Shown here in pieces: positions 15,628 through 22,837 of a DNA stretch of 46,934 nt (positions within the stretch are counted from its first letter, which is position 1; the number at the start of each line of letters is the position of its first letter). A program made the position numbers and the translations under genes. This DNA comes from Mycolicibacterium canariasense. Lineage in GTDB: Bacteria; Actinomycetota; Actinomycetes; Mycobacteriales; Mycobacteriaceae. Below the pieces are notes generated by a model, which saw nothing but the letters and a program-made list of their open reading frames with translations, had not been told where the DNA came from and searched no databases. The stretch spans positions 1 to 46,934 of the forward strand of contig NZ_LQOL01000078.1 in the NCBI RefSeq assembly GCF_002101555.1, given 5' to 3'.

Positions 15628-17028
15628 ATGTCCGGCATGGACGACACGTTCGACTTCGATCTGATCGTGCTCGGCGGCGGCAGCGGCGGCTACGCCGCGG
15701 CGTTGCGGGCCGCCGAGCTCGGCATGCGCGTGGCGATCATCGAGAAGGACAAGCTCGGCGGTACCTGCCTGCACCGCGGCTGCATACCCACCAAGGCCCT
15801 GCTGCAGTCCGCCGAGGTCGCCGAGACCGTGCGGGAGTCAGCCCATTTCGGCATCCAGGCCAGCCTGGACCACATCGACACCGACGGGGTCCGCAGGTAC
15901 CGGGACGGTGTCGTCGACGCATTGTTTCGCGGCCTGTCCGGGCTGGTGGCCGGCCGCGGCATCGCACTGATCGCCGGCACCGGCCGGCTGACGTCACCGA
16001 CCACGGTGACGGTCACGCTGCCCGACGGTGGCGAGCGCACTCTGGCCGGTGCCCATATCGTCGTCGCCACCGGGTCGGTGCCCCGCCACATCCCCGGCGT
16101 CACCGCCGACGGTCGGCGGATCATCACCAGCGACGATGCGCTGAACCTCGACGCGGTCCCGCGCAGCGCCATCGTGCTCGGTGGCGGCGCCATCGGTTGC
16201 GAGTTCGCCACGGTGTGGCACGCGTTCGGTGCGGACGTGACGATCGTCGAGGCCTTCCCGCATCTGGTACCGCTGGAAGACGAGGCGGCCGGCAGGTCGC
16301 TGGAGAAAGCGTTCACCCGCCAAGGCATTTCGCTGCGGCTGGGAGCCAAGGTCACCGATGCGACGCCCTCGGCCGAGGGGGTTACCGTGACCCTCGACGA
16401 CGGATCGGCCCTGTCGGCCGACCTGGTGCTGGTGGCGATCGGTCGGGCACCCGTCACCGAGGGCATCGGCCTGGAAAACGTCGGTCTCGAAACCGACCGT
16501 GGGTATCTCAAGGTCGACGAGCACTGCCGCACATCGGTACCGTCCATCTTCGCCGTCGGTGATGTGATTCCCACCTTGGCGCTGGCCCACGTGGGGTTCG
16601 CCGAGGGGATCATGGTGGCCGAAACCCTCGCCGGCCTGAACCCGGCTGCCATCGACTATCTGGGCATCCCGCGAGTCACCTACTCACATCCCGAAGTGGC
16701 GTCGGTGGGGTTGACCACCAAGGTGGCCACCGAGCGCGGCTATGAGGTCGACGAAGCCGTGTACGACCTGGCCGGCAACGGCAAGGCCCGCATCCTGGGG
16801 GCGTCGGGCATCGTGAAAGTCGTGGCCGCCAGGGGCGGTCCCGTGCTCGGCGTGCACATGGTCGGCAAGCGCGTCGGTGAACTGATCTCCGAAGCCCAGC
16901 TGATCGTCAACTGGGATGCCCGGCCCGACGAAGTGGCCCAACACATCCACGCCCACCCCACGCTGTCGGAGGCCGTCGGGGAAGCGCACCTCGCGTTGGC
17001 GGGCAAACCGCTGCACACCCATAGCTGA
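15628..17028 (+). CDS. lpdA: E3 dihydrolipoyl dehydrogenase
   Basis: A 466-residue FAD-dependent disulfide oxidoreductase. The FAD motif is GGGSGGYAAA (16-25), the redox pair is C47-C52 in GGTCLHRGC, and the NAD-binding motif is GGGAIGCEFA. The active-site base is H443 in HAHPTLSE. It reoxidises dihydrolipoamide on E2 and reduces NAD. AAGGAGAA precedes the ATG at 15628. It lies 41 bases after E2, completing a dedicated E1-E2-E3 set in the operon, separate from any housekeeping lpd. Confidence 0.93.
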   Translation: MSGMDDTFDFDLIVLGGGSGGYAAALRAAELGMRVAIIEKDKLGGTCLHRGCIPTKALLQSAEVAETVRESAHFGIQASLDHIDTDGVRRYRDGVVDALFRGLSGLVAGRGIALIAGTGRLTSPTTVTVTLPDGGERTLAGAHIVVATGSVPRHIPGVTADGRRIITSDDALNLDAVPRSAIVLGGGAIGCEFATVWHAFGADVTIVEAFPHLVPLEDEAAGRSLEKAFTRQGISLRLGAKVTDATPSAEGVTVTLDDGSALSADLVLVAIGRAPVTEGIGLENVGLETDRGYLKVDEHCRTSVPSIFAVGDVIPTLALAHVGFAEGIMVAETLAGLNPAAIDYLGIPRVTYSHPEVASVGLTTKVATERGYEVDEAVYDLAGNGKARILGASGIVKVVAARGGPVLGVHMVGKRVGELISEAQLIVNWDARPDEVAQHIHAHPTLSEAVGEAHLALAGKPLHTHS

Positions 17029-17051
17029 TCACCACACCGGAAAGGGATCCC

Positions 17052-17309
17052 ATGCCGAACAAGACCGTCACCGTCGGCTCATCGGTCGGGCTGCACGCCA
17101 GGCCCGCCGCCATCATCGCCGAGGCGGCCGTCAACGCCGGCGTGCCGGTGACCCTGGCCCGCGACGGGGGTGACCCGGTCGACGCGGGCTCAGCCCTGAT
17201 GATCATGACGTTGGGCGCCGGTCCCGGCGCCCAGGTCACGGTGACCGCCGATGACGACGACACGGTCAACTTGATCGCCGACCTGGTGGCTCGCGACCTC
17301 GACGCCTGA
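17052..17309 (+). CDS. ptsH: phosphocarrier protein HPr
   Basis: An 85-residue HPr. The phosphorylation site is H15 in GLHARPAA, and the regulatory serine is S47 in AGSALMIMTLG. It carries phosphate from Enzyme I to EIIA (SrlB). The full domain is intact. No Enzyme I gene is present in this window, so it must rely on one elsewhere in the genome. It lies 23 bases after E3, so this is probably an operon-dedicated HPr. Confidence 0.93.
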   Translation: MPNKTVTVGSSVGLHARPAAIIAEAAVNAGVPVTLARDGGDPVDAGSALMIMTLGAGPGAQVTVTADDDDTVNLIADLVARDLDA

Positions 17310-17316
17310 CCGGGCA

Positions 17317-17363
17317 CCTCCCGCACGTTCCGCTAGCATGCTGTGACCGGAGCGAGCGGGAGG
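17317..17363 (+). promoter_or_regulatory. hairpin masking the IspD-like ribosome site
   Basis: CCTCCCGC (17317-17324) is a perfect reverse complement of GCGGGAGG (17356-17363), and the second arm overlaps the strong Shine-Dalgarno GGGAGGAGG (17358-17366) of the gene at 17374. Folding would hide the ribosome site, with a 31-base loop between. This could throttle translation of the IspD-like protein relative to the operon. The pairing is seen; regulation is inferred. Confidence 0.4.
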
Positions 17364-17373
17364 AGGTGGACCG

Positions 17374-18159
17374 GTGGCGAATCAGAAGTTCGGCAACGTC
17401 GGGCTGCCTCATGCGCGGCTTCCCCGGTGGCACAGCACCACCGCCACCCGGAGTCACGGCCGCCAGCGACCGGACTGGGCGCTCATCGTGCCGATCCCGG
17501 CCTCGCTGACCACCAACCGGGAGCTGCTGTTCACCCGCTTCGGCGATACCGTGCCGCTGGTGCAGTGCCTGCAGAGCCGGATCGTGGCCGGACGTCCCGA
17601 CGCCGACGCCGTCATCGCGGTCGCCGAGGCGCTGCATGCCGACGTCAAGGCCGTGCTGGCCGCCCATGACGTCCAGGTCACGGTGACCTCGGTACCGGGT
17701 GCGGCGACCCGGGAGGATTGCCTGTCGGCAGCGTTGGCGCAGGTCGCCGACGCGGTGGAATACGTGCTGGTGCACGATATTCGGCGGCCGTTGGCATCCA
17801 CCGATCTCGCCGACCGGGTATTGGACGGGCTGCGCGCCGGCAACGATGTCGTCGTTCCCGCGCTGGCGATGGTCGACAGCGTCAAAACGGTCGACGCGGC
17901 CGGCGCCGTGACCGAAACGGTGGACCGGTCGCGGCTACGTTCGGCCCAGTACCCACGCGGATTTCACCGCGAGCATCTGACCGCGATGCTCGCCGCCGTC
18001 GAGCCGACCGACGATTTCGACGAGCTCACGCTGGCGCGCCGCGCCGGAGTGACACCCGCCGTCATCGACGGGGATCCCGATGCGTTCATCCTCGACATCC
18101 CCCGCGATATCGAGCTGGCCGACGCGATCCTCGGCTGCCGCCTGGCCCAGCAACGCTGA
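17374..18159 (+). CDS. degenerate IspD-like cytidylyltransferase homologue
   Basis: A 261-residue protein with the overall layout of IspD after a roughly 30-residue basic N-terminal extension. Recognisable parts include VLVHDIRRPL, the VDSVKTVDAAGAV segment, RSAQYPRGF and the C-terminal DGDPDAF. Key catalytic features are lost: the Gly-rich AAGxGxR...K nucleotide loop is replaced by VPIPASLTTNRELL, and the C-terminal lysine of AFKIT is missing (AFILDI). It is therefore probably not an active MEP cytidylyltransferase; it may bind a related ligand or have a new role. The GTG at 17374 has a strong GGGAGGAGG 7 bases upstream. It is the last gene of the operon. Confidence 0.75.
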   Translation: MANQKFGNVGLPHARLPRWHSTTATRSHGRQRPDWALIVPIPASLTTNRELLFTRFGDTVPLVQCLQSRIVAGRPDADAVIAVAEALHADVKAVLAAHDVQVTVTSVPGAATREDCLSAALAQVADAVEYVLVHDIRRPLASTDLADRVLDGLRAGNDVVVPALAMVDSVKTVDAAGAVTETVDRSRLRSAQYPRGFHREHLTAMLAAVEPTDDFDELTLARRAGVTPAVIDGDPDAFILDIPRDIELADAILGCRLAQQR

Positions 18160-18169
18160 GCCATTCGAC

Positions 18170-18481
18170 TCAGCCCCGCAAAACGGTGACGATCTCGCGC
18201 AGGATCTTCACCGGCTGGCTCAGTACGGCCCCGGGCAGCGCCACCAATGTCTGCACCGGGTGCCGGCGCAGCCGATTCACCCACCGGCCCGGTTTCGACA
18301 ACACGCGCTGTTCCAGATCGTGGATGTAGGCGTGCCGCAGGTCATGTTCGGGATGGTGCCGCTGCACGCCGCAGTTGCCGCATTCGGTGGACACCAGCAG
18401 TCGGCCGGCGTATCGCAGGGTGTGCTCGGTCTCCAAACCGCACTCGCTGCACCGTAATTGCGCTAACTCACGTCCCTCCAT
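18170..18481 (-). CDS. small zinc-ribbon protein of unknown function
   Basis: A 103-residue protein with an N-terminal four-cysteine zinc ribbon: CSEC (about 10-13) and CGNC (about 34-37). A basic helical C-terminus (WVNRLRRHPVQTLVALPG) could be amphipathic or membrane-touching. AAAGG lies 6 bases before the ATG. It begins 18 bases after the IspD-paralogue stop, so it is probably the last gene of the tldD-tldE-IspD transcript, and it converges on the PTS operon with 10 bases between stops. I do not recognise a function. Confidence 0.65.
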   Translation of the reverse strand: MEGRELAQLRCSECGLETEHTLRYAGRLLVSTECGNCGVQRHHPEHDLRHAYIHDLEQRVLSKPGRWVNRLRRHPVQTLVALPGAVLSQPVKILREIVTVLRG

Positions 18482-18499
18482 CAGTGGCCTTTCAACTCG

Positions 18500-19231
18500 T
18501 CACGTGAGCCGGTGATGGGCGCCGGCGAGCAGCCGCTCGGCCAGGAACAGATCCTGGGAGAAGGTCACCTTCATGTTCCTCGGGTCGCCCTGGAAGGAAC
18601 GCACTTCGATATCGGCGAACTTCTCCACGCTCGAGGAGGTGTCGGTGCCTTCGAACTGTTCGGCGTCGGCGGCGTGATAGGCGTGCAACAGCGGCAGCGC
18701 CTGGAACGCCTGCGGTGTCTGCACACGGATATGGCGGTCCTCGGGGCGAAGGTCACCGAGGTTCCCGGCCTCGTCCATGGTGACCAGATCGCGGACCTCC
18801 ACCCCGGGCACCGCGCCGCCGAACTGACGGGCCACGGTGATCGCCGAACGCATCATGCCAGGACCGGCCAGCGGGCGGGCGGCGTCGTGGATGAGGACGA
18901 TGTCGAGGACTCCCGCTTCGATATCGGCGGCCAAGTATTGCAAAGCGCGGTACTCGGATTGGTGCCGTGACGATCCGCCGTCGATGATCTCCACCGGCAG
19001 ATCCGGCACCTCACGGTCGAGGGTGCTGGTGGCCCGCCCGCGATCGTCGGCCCGGATCACCAGGATGGTGCGCACCAGTTCGGGAACCTCGGCGATCGAA
19101 CTCAGCGACCACGACAGCATCCGCCGGCCCGCCAAGGGCAGATAGGCCTTGTTGCGGTCGGCGCCCATCCGGGTGCCGCTGCCGGCGGCGAGCACGACGG
19201 CCGCCGCGCCCGGTCGCGACTTTCTCACCAC
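18500..19231 (-). CDS. IspD/TarI-family cytidylyltransferase paralogue
   Basis: A 243-residue nucleotidyltransferase. Unlike its neighbour at 17374 it keeps the catalytic set: LAAGSGTRMG with R21, then NKAYL with K28, IHDAARPL with D116, VQTPQAF, and K221 in NMKVT. The expected reaction is CTP plus a polyol phosphate giving CDP-polyol and pyrophosphate. It differs clearly from my recollection of the M. tuberculosis housekeeping IspD (Rv3582c, next to ispF), so it is likely a second copy using MEP or another polyol phosphate such as ribitol 5-phosphate. It lies 40 bases downstream of tldE on the same strand. The start is GTG; a second GTG lies one codon on. Confidence 0.82.
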   Translation of the reverse strand: MVRKSRPGAAAVVLAAGSGTRMGADRNKAYLPLAGRRMLSWSLSSIAEVPELVRTILVIRADDRGRATSTLDREVPDLPVEIIDGGSSRHQSEYRALQYLAADIEAGVLDIVLIHDAARPLAGPGMMRSAITVARQFGGAVPGVEVRDLVTMDEAGNLGDLRPEDRHIRVQTPQAFQALPLLHAYHAADAEQFEGTDTSSSVEKFADIEVRSFQGDPRNMKVTFSQDLFLAERLLAGAHHRLT

Positions 19232-19271
19232 CGATCCACCCTAGACCACCGCCAGATCCGGGTGTGGGCCA

Positions 19272-20642
19272 TCATTGCGCTTGACTCACCGAGGACATGT
19301 GGAAATCTGGGATCCGCAACGACGGCATGGTGGCCCGGGTGGCCCAGTCACCCCACTCGCGTGGCAGGGTCGACTCGCTGACCCCGGCCTCGGTGGCCCG
19401 GCGCAGCAGGTCCAGCGGGCTTTCGTTGAACCGGAAGTTGTTGACCGCGGCGGTCACCTCGCCGTCCTCGATGAGGTAGACGCCGTCGCGGGTCAGGCCG
19501 GTGAGCAGCAGCACCGCCGGGTCGACGGTGCGGATGTACCACAACGTGGTCAGCAGCAGGCCGCGCTCGGTGCCCGCGATCATGTCCACCAGCGTCGCCG
19601 TGCCGCCGGTCATCAGCAGGTTCTCCGCCGGAACCGTCACCGGCGCACCGAATTCGGCCGCGGCCGAGCGGGGGTAGGCCAACGCGTTGATCACACCGTC
19701 ACGCAGCCAGTCCACCCGGCCGATGTCCAGCCCGTTGTCGAAGACGGACACCCGCTCCGAGGAACTCGGCACCGCCACGAACGGCTGGCATTCCTGGCCG
19801 GGAGCCTGCGGATCGGAGTACAGCGTCAACGGCAGGTCGGTGAGCTTCTCCCCCACCCTGGTACCACCGGGGGCCGACAAAGCGGTACGGCCCTCCTGCG
19901 CGCCTCGCCCGTCCATGCTCCAGCCCAGATAGATCATCATGTCGGCCACCGTCGACGGCGGCATCAGCGTCTCGTACCGCCCGGCGGGCAGCTCCACCGT
20001 CTTGGCCGCCCAGCCCAGCCGCAGCGAAAGCTCTTCCAGCAGAGCGTCGGTGGGCACATCCACATAGTCGGCGGTGCCCACCCCGGCCCACGAGCTGGCT
20101 CCACCTCGTTTGGCGTTGATCTCCACCGAACCGGTCGGCTGGGTGTAGCGGCGCCGCACACCGGCCGAGGTCGCGACGAACGTCGTCTCCAGCACGTGCC
20201 GCGCATACCCGTACAACGTGTCCGGCCCACGGAAGCCACGCCCCAAACTCGTTGCCACATCGGCGAACACATCGGCCCCGGTAACCGGGACGGGAGCATC
20301 CCAATCGGCGGGAGCAGCATCGGCGGGCAGTGCGGGCGCGGCGTCGCTGGCCGCCGGCGCCGCCTGGGCCGCGTCCTGGGAGGCCGCCACCAAGCCGGCG
20401 ATCGCCGACGGATCGACCTCCGCGGAGGTCACCGACCCGACGTGGGCGTCCTCACCGCGGCGCACCACGGAGATCACCGTGGTGGTGCGTCCGCGCGATT
20501 CACCGTTGGTGGTCATGGAATTGCCGGCCCACCGCAACGACGCGTCGGACCGGTCGGTGACGATGACGGTGGTCTCGTCGGCCTTGCCGCGCCGGGCCGC
20601 CTCGGCGAGCACGGCGTCGACAACGTGCTGGGTGCTATTCAC
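19272..20642 (-). CDS. tldE: TldE/PmbA-type peptidase subunit
   Basis: A 456-residue TldE (PmbA) subunit, homologous to Rv2314c. It is the non-metal partner of TldD. Together they form a heterodimeric protease chamber that degrades unfolded peptides and, in some bacteria, matures modified peptides. Visible family segments are VIVTDRSDASLRW, FVATSAGVRRRYTQP, AGRYETLMPPSTVADMM, ENLLMTGG and LTRDGVYLIEDGEVTAAV. GTG at 20642 overlaps the tldD stop as GTGA; a longer reading into tldD is not needed. It lacks the HExxxH of TldD, as expected. Confidence 0.9.
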   Translation of the reverse strand: MNSTQHVVDAVLAEAARRGKADETTVIVTDRSDASLRWAGNSMTTNGESRGRTTTVISVVRRGEDAHVGSVTSAEVDPSAIAGLVAASQDAAQAAPAASDAAPALPADAAPADWDAPVPVTGADVFADVATSLGRGFRGPDTLYGYARHVLETTFVATSAGVRRRYTQPTGSVEINAKRGGASSWAGVGTADYVDVPTDALLEELSLRLGWAAKTVELPAGRYETLMPPSTVADMMIYLGWSMDGRGAQEGRTALSAPGGTRVGEKLTDLPLTLYSDPQAPGQECQPFVAVPSSSERVSVFDNGLDIGRVDWLRDGVINALAYPRSAAAEFGAPVTVPAENLLMTGGTATLVDMIAGTERGLLLTTLWYIRTVDPAVLLLTGLTRDGVYLIEDGEVTAAVNNFRFNESPLDLLRRATEAGVSESTLPREWGDWATRATMPSLRIPDFHMSSVSQAQ

Positions 20643-22168
20643 GCCCGCCCCGATTCCGCTTGTGTATTCAGCACATTCACTCCTCGGAACAGGGCCGACG
20701 GGCAACCGTGGCTGACCGCGGCCACCTGCCCCGGTTGGGCCTTACCGCAGTTGAACGCCCCGCCCAGCCGCCAGGTCGACGGCCCACCCACCGCCTCCAT
20801 CGAACCCCAGAACTCGGTGGTGGTGGCCTGGTAGGCGACGTCGCGCAGCTGGCCGTCCAGCCGGCCGTCGGTGATCTTGAAGAACCGCTGGCCGGTGAAC
20901 TGGAAGTTGTAGCGCTGCATGTCGATCGACCAAGATTTATCGCCGACGATGTAGATGCCGTCGTGCACCCGGGCGATCAGGTCGGCGGTGCTCAGGTCCT
21001 CGGCGCCGGGTTGCAGGGACACGTTGGCCATCCGCTGGATGGGTACGTGGTGCGGCGAATCCGCGTACGAACACCCATTGGAACGCGGTACACCCAGCCG
21101 CGGCGCGAATACCCGGTCCAGCTGATAGCCGACGAAGATCCCGTCGCGCACCAGGTCCCAGCTCTGCGCGCGCACCCCCTCGTCGTCGAAACCGATGGTG
21201 GCCAAGCCGTGTTCGACCGTCCGGTCCGCCGTCACGTTCATCACCGGTGAGCCGTAGGCCATGCTGCCCAGCTTGTCCGGGGTGGCGAACGACGTGCCCG
21301 CGTAGGCGGCCTCATAGCCGATCGCCCGGTCGTATTCGGTGGCGTGCCCGATCGATTCGTGGATGGTGAGCCACAGGTTGGACGGGTCGATCACCAGATC
21401 GGTGGGGCCGGCGGTGACGCTGGGCGCCTTGACCTTCTCGGCCAGCAGCGCCGGCAGTTCGGCCAACTCGGTGGTCCAGTCCCACACGCCGTCGTCGACC
21501 ACCGCCTCCCAGCCGCGCGCCATCGGCGGCGCCAGCGTCCGCATGGTCTCGAAGGTGCCGGCCGCGGTGTCCACGGTGACGGCCTCCAGTTGCGGCTGCA
21601 CCCGGACGCGTTGCTGGGTGGTCGAGGTGCCGAAGGTGTCGGCGTAGAAGCTCTGCTCCTTGACCGCCTCCAGGTGTGCCGACGCGTGGTCCACCCCGAC
21701 CCCATCAGACCGGCCGGCAAGCAGCCGCTGCGAGTAGTCCGCCAACCGGGCGATTTTCTCCGACGCCGGCACCGCGAAAGGATCGATCACGTAGTCCGAC
21801 ACCCAGTGCAGATCGTGGTAGACCGGCTCGGCGGCCAGCTCGATCCGCTCGGCGTTCAGCGGTGCCAGCGTGGTGGCCACCGCGACCGCCCGGCGCGCGG
21901 TGTCGGCCGCGGTGCCCGCGTCGAGCGCGGCATGCGAAGCGAAACCCCAGGTGCCGTCCACGATCACCCGCACCGCCAGCCCGACGTCGCGGTGCACCAC
22001 CGAGGATTCCAGCTCCCCGTCGCGTAGCGCGATCACCTCGGTGGTGATGCGGTGGATGCGCAGGTCGGCATAACTGGCACCGGCCGCGCGGGCCGCCGTC
22101 AGGGCGGCGTCGGCGAGCGCCTGCCGAGGCAACGCCAGGAAGTCGGGATCGACACTTCGAGCTGTCAC
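20639..22168 (-). CDS. tldD: TldD metallopeptidase subunit
   Basis: A 509-residue TldD, homologous to Rv2315c. The zinc site is HESIGHATEYD (HExxxH), in the second half of the protein. The N-terminal domain (AAGASYADLRIHR, VVHRDVGLAVRV) and the C-terminal domain (NVSLQPGAEDLSTADLI, ITDGRLDGQLRDV) follow the family layout. It supplies the active site of the TldD/TldE protease. It is the first gene of a minus-strand cluster continuing into tldE, the IspD paralogue and the zinc ribbon. Its start lies 26 bases beyond the end of the GreA-like gene, so it may belong to the same transcript. Confidence 0.92.
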   Translation of the reverse strand: MTARSVDPDFLALPRQALADAALTAARAAGASYADLRIHRITTEVIALRDGELESSVVHRDVGLAVRVIVDGTWGFASHAALDAGTAADTARRAVAVATTLAPLNAERIELAAEPVYHDLHWVSDYVIDPFAVPASEKIARLADYSQRLLAGRSDGVGVDHASAHLEAVKEQSFYADTFGTSTTQQRVRVQPQLEAVTVDTAAGTFETMRTLAPPMARGWEAVVDDGVWDWTTELAELPALLAEKVKAPSVTAGPTDLVIDPSNLWLTIHESIGHATEYDRAIGYEAAYAGTSFATPDKLGSMAYGSPVMNVTADRTVEHGLATIGFDDEGVRAQSWDLVRDGIFVGYQLDRVFAPRLGVPRSNGCSYADSPHHVPIQRMANVSLQPGAEDLSTADLIARVHDGIYIVGDKSWSIDMQRYNFQFTGQRFFKITDGRLDGQLRDVAYQATTTEFWGSMEAVGGPSTWRLGGAFNCGKAQPGQVAAVSHGCPSALFRGVNVLNTQAESGRA

Positions 22169-22194
22169 GGTTTCCTACCGTAGCGGCAGGTTTG

Positions 22195-22662
22195 TCACCT
22201 CATGTGCAACCCGTACGGCACCGCCGCCAGCAAGGTCACGACCTGGGTGTGTCCGGTGGGCAGCCGATACTCCCGCCGTTCCCCGGGCCGGGCACCGCTG
22301 ATCGCCTCGCCCAGAGGTGATTTCGCGGAGTAAACCTCGATGTCGCCGTAGTACGCACCCCGGACACCGAGCAGGAAGGTCTCGGTCTCGCCGTTGTCCT
22401 CGAAGCGCACGGTGAGCACCATGCCCAATTCGGCGACGCCGTCATCGGGCGGGTCCACCCCGACGACGGCGTTGGAGAGCATGTCGTGGATCTGCTGGAT
22501 GCGTCCCTGCTGGGCACGCCGCACCGCGACGGCGTTGCTGTCGGGGGCATCGCTGTCGTCGTCGACGGCGTCGACGGAGCTCCAGCCCCGCAGCACCGCC
22601 AACTCGTGCAGCAGCCGTTCGTGGGCTTCCGGGGTGAGCCATACCGGTGTGGCGGCGGTCAT
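22195..22662 (-). CDS. GreA/GreB-type transcription factor
   Basis: A 155-residue protein with the Gre C-terminal FKBP-like domain (about 75-155): LGMVLTVRFEDNGETETFLLG, VYSAKSPLGEAISGARPGE and REYRLPTGHTQVVTLL. The N-terminal coiled coil (about 10-70) is shorter and carries an Asp-rich stretch where Gre factors have their acidic tip, so cleavage-factor activity is plausible but not certain. It resembles the second, non-essential Gre homologue of mycobacteria (Rv3788-like) more than GreA. GGAGGAG lies 7 bases before the ATG at 22662. Confidence 0.8.
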   Translation of the reverse strand: MTAATPVWLTPEAHERLLHELAVLRGWSSVDAVDDDSDAPDSNAVAVRRAQQGRIQQIHDMLSNAVVGVDPPDDGVAELGMVLTVRFEDNGETETFLLGVRGAYYGDIEVYSAKSPLGEAISGARPGERREYRLPTGHTQVVTLLAAVPYGLHMR

Positions 22663-22690
22663 CGGACATCTCCTCCTGCGTCGGTGATTG

Positions 22691-22727
22691 TCGTCAGGGG
22701 CGGGTCACTGCTCTCCGCCCCTGACGA
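22691..22727 (-). terminator. strong stem-loop between PucR and GreA-like genes
   Basis: A perfect 13-bp inverted repeat pairs TCGTCAGGGGCGG (22691-22703) with CCGCCCCTGACGA (22715-22727) around an 11-base loop. It follows the PucR stop (22838) by about 110 bases on the minus strand and precedes the GreA-like ribosome site. A U-tract is absent, as is common in mycobacterial terminators. It probably ends the PucR transcript, or acts in the GreA-like 5' leader. Confidence 0.55.
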
Positions 22728-22837
22728 CGGGGATAAGTGGGCCCCCGGGGTCGATAGGCCCATCATGGAGCGCCGCCTCAGGCCCGGCGCTGCGATATCC
22801 GACAAAACAGGGAGGCCAGATTGTCGGCTCCGAACAA

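Noticed and set aside
12283..17028. Housekeeping pyruvate dehydrogenase complex
   Set aside because: From established knowledge, mycobacteria use a homodimeric AceE plus DlaT/Lpd for pyruvate; this two-subunit E1 is embedded in a PTS operon.
17374..18159. Functional ispD at the operon end
   Set aside because: The CTP-binding Gly-rich loop and the catalytic lysines are absent, so the active-enzyme label is not supported.
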